NCBI GenBank assembly: GCA_964012875.1
Contig: CAXGUU010000181.1
Coordinates: 1 to 6,832 of the forward strand
Reading direction: 5' to 3'
DNA from: CAXGUU01 sp964012875
Lineage (GTDB): Bacteria; Pseudomonadota; Gammaproteobacteria; Ga0077536
Length of the DNA: 6,832 nt
Shown here in pieces: positions 6,068 through 6,832 of the stretch (position 1 is the first letter of the stretch; the number at the start of each line of letters is the position of its first letter). A program made the translations under genes and the position numbers. The notes below the pieces were generated by a model that was given only the letters and a program-made list of their open reading frames with translations, did not search any database and was not told the DNA's origin.

Positions 6068-6832
6068 CGCACGTACTCCTCAATACCGGTCGCGACGTCC
6101 TTAAAAGAACGGTCATAACCCGCTTCACGAAGGCGCTTCAGATCGGCCTCTGTATACGCCTGATAGGCGGCCAACAGGCGGGGAGGAAACGCTATCTCCT
6201 CAATGACGGTTTCCGGCAGCGCCCTGACGATAGCCTGGGCAACGTCGTTAAACGTTTGTGCCCGACCTGTCCCGCAATTGTAAATGCCCGAAACCTGTAA
6301 CGACGATTGTGCTGCCGCCCACAAAGTGACGTCGACAACGTCGTCGACATGTACAAAATCACGACGCTGCTCCCCGGCAGCAAAGCCGTGCGACCCCTCG
6401 AAGATTTTGAGTCGGCCTTCGCTCGTCGCCTGCTGGTACCAGTGCCAGGCAACGCTGGCCATACTGCCTTTATGCCCCTCGCGCGGCCCGTACACGTTGA
6501 AGTACCGCAATCCCACCACCGGTGCCGTCGCGCGCTTGAGATTCACACGAACGTACTGGTCAAACGCAAGCTTAGAATAGCCATAAACATTAAGCGGAGA
6601 CTCGTTTTGCTCGATTTCGCTGAATCCTCTACTGCCGCCGTACACCGCCGCACTGGACGCGTAGACAAACGGGACCGCTCGAGCGCAACAAAATTCGAAC
6701 ACCAGGCGCGAATAAGCGAAGTTATTCGCCATCATGTAACGTCCGTCCCATTCTGTCGTGTCGGTGCATGCGCCCAGGTGAATAACGGCATCAATTGAAC
6801 GTGCGTCGGTGCCGCGGTTATCCCACAAGGAG
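6052..6832 (-). CDS. hldD: ADP-L-glycero-D-manno-heptose-6-epimerase HldD (5' end outside window)
   Basis: HldD (RfaD) converts ADP-D-glycero- to ADP-L-glycero-D-manno-heptose, the donor of LPS inner-core heptose. It is a cytoplasmic NADP-dependent short-chain dehydrogenase/reductase-type enzyme. About 260 C-terminal residues are visible. The N-terminal GxxGxxG Rossmann turn, about 55-60 residues by comparison with the 310-residue E. coli protein, lies beyond the right edge. The frame is open to the last base, and the codon at 6828-6826 is an internal TTG, not the true start. Motifs match E. coli closely: TTEWDG, YASSAAVYGG, NVYGYSK (catalytic Tyr codon 6585-6583, equivalent to Tyr140), RYFNVYGPREGHKGSMASVA (Lys codon 6471-6469, equivalent to Lys178), RRDFVHVDDV and YNCGTGRAQ. 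A short AAGEQ-like insertion precedes RRDF. Its TGA overlaps the start region of waaA, so the two LPS genes are almost certainly one operon. Confidence 0.96.
   Translation of the reverse strand, partial: SLWDNRGTDARSIDAVIHLGACTDTTEWDGRYMMANNFAYSRLVFEFCCARAVPFVYASSAAVYGGSRGFSEIEQNESPLNVYGYSKLAFDQYVRVNLKRATAPVVGLRYFNVYGPREGHKGSMASVAWHWYQQATSEGRLKIFEGSHGFAAGEQRRDFVHVDDVVDVTLWAAAQSSLQVSGIYNCGTGRAQTFNDVAQAIVRALPETVIEEIAFPPRLLAAYQAYTEADLKRLREAGYDRSFKDVATGIEEYVRWLDS
6076..6081 (-). promoter_or_regulatory. Likely Shine-Dalgarno site for waaA inside the end of hldD
   Basis: GAGGAG on the - strand encodes the two Glu codons near the HldD C-terminus and lies 8 bases before the in-frame CTG at 6067-6065. 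Its spacing supports translation of the complete, membrane-anchored WaaA from that CTG. It could be coincidental, because an Asp/Glu-rich helix is expected at this position in HldD. Confidence 0.45.

Noticed and set aside
6331..6356. GTCGAC-rich repeated and palindromic stretch
   Set aside because: It encodes the conserved HVDDVVDV segment of HldD, and repeated Val and Asp codons explain the pattern.
6307..6798. 163-codon open frame on the + strand opposite hldD
   Set aside because: HldD motifs account for the other strand throughout, and the translation is low-complexity and basic with no family resemblance.
1..6832. Search for tRNA/rRNA genes, CRISPR arrays, insertion sequences, prophage or defence genes
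   Set aside because: Nothing of these kinds was seen. Nearly every base belongs to an identified conserved gene, and the gaps are all 110 bases or less.

Overview
The window is a compact stretch of bacterial chromosome with conserved housekeeping genes on both strands and no sign of mobile DNA. It reads as a gammaproteobacterium. A MutH C-terminus is present, and MutH is essentially restricted to Dam-methylating gammaproteobacteria. The gene order methyltransferase-tolC near waaA/hldD is familiar from that class, and the proteins align well with remembered E. coli homologues. By eye the DNA is moderately GC-rich, with uniform codon use. The order or genus cannot be fixed from this window.

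Left block (+ strand): the last 60 codons of mutH (mismatch-repair GATC endonuclease) run off the left edge. Their stop overlaps the ATG of dusA (tRNA-dihydrouridine synthase A) as ATGA. After 98 non-coding bases comes a second + strand group: an atypical protein-L-isoaspartate O-methyltransferase family protein, a TolC-type outer-membrane efflux protein, and an isochorismatase-like cysteine hydrolase. Their spacings of 85 and 39 bases suggest one transcript.

Right block (- strand, reading right to left): hldD (ADP-heptose epimerase, 5' end beyond the right edge), waaA/kdtA (Kdo transferase) and a secreted glycine-zipper protein. The first two supply and build the inner core of lipopolysaccharide. 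The glycine-zipper protein is probably an envelope protein of unknown function. The two blocks converge with only 10 bases between stop codons.

The right block and tolC together make an outer-membrane theme: LPS core synthesis, an efflux channel and a small envelope protein. The left edge is DNA repair and tRNA modification. I found no previously undescribed system. The points most worth a second look are the mutH fragment at the left edge, the start of waaA (no ATG/GTG/TTG upstream of its membrane anchor, but a CTG behind a good Shine-Dalgarno sequence), the substituted active-site serine in the methyltransferase-family protein, and altered gate residues in TolC.
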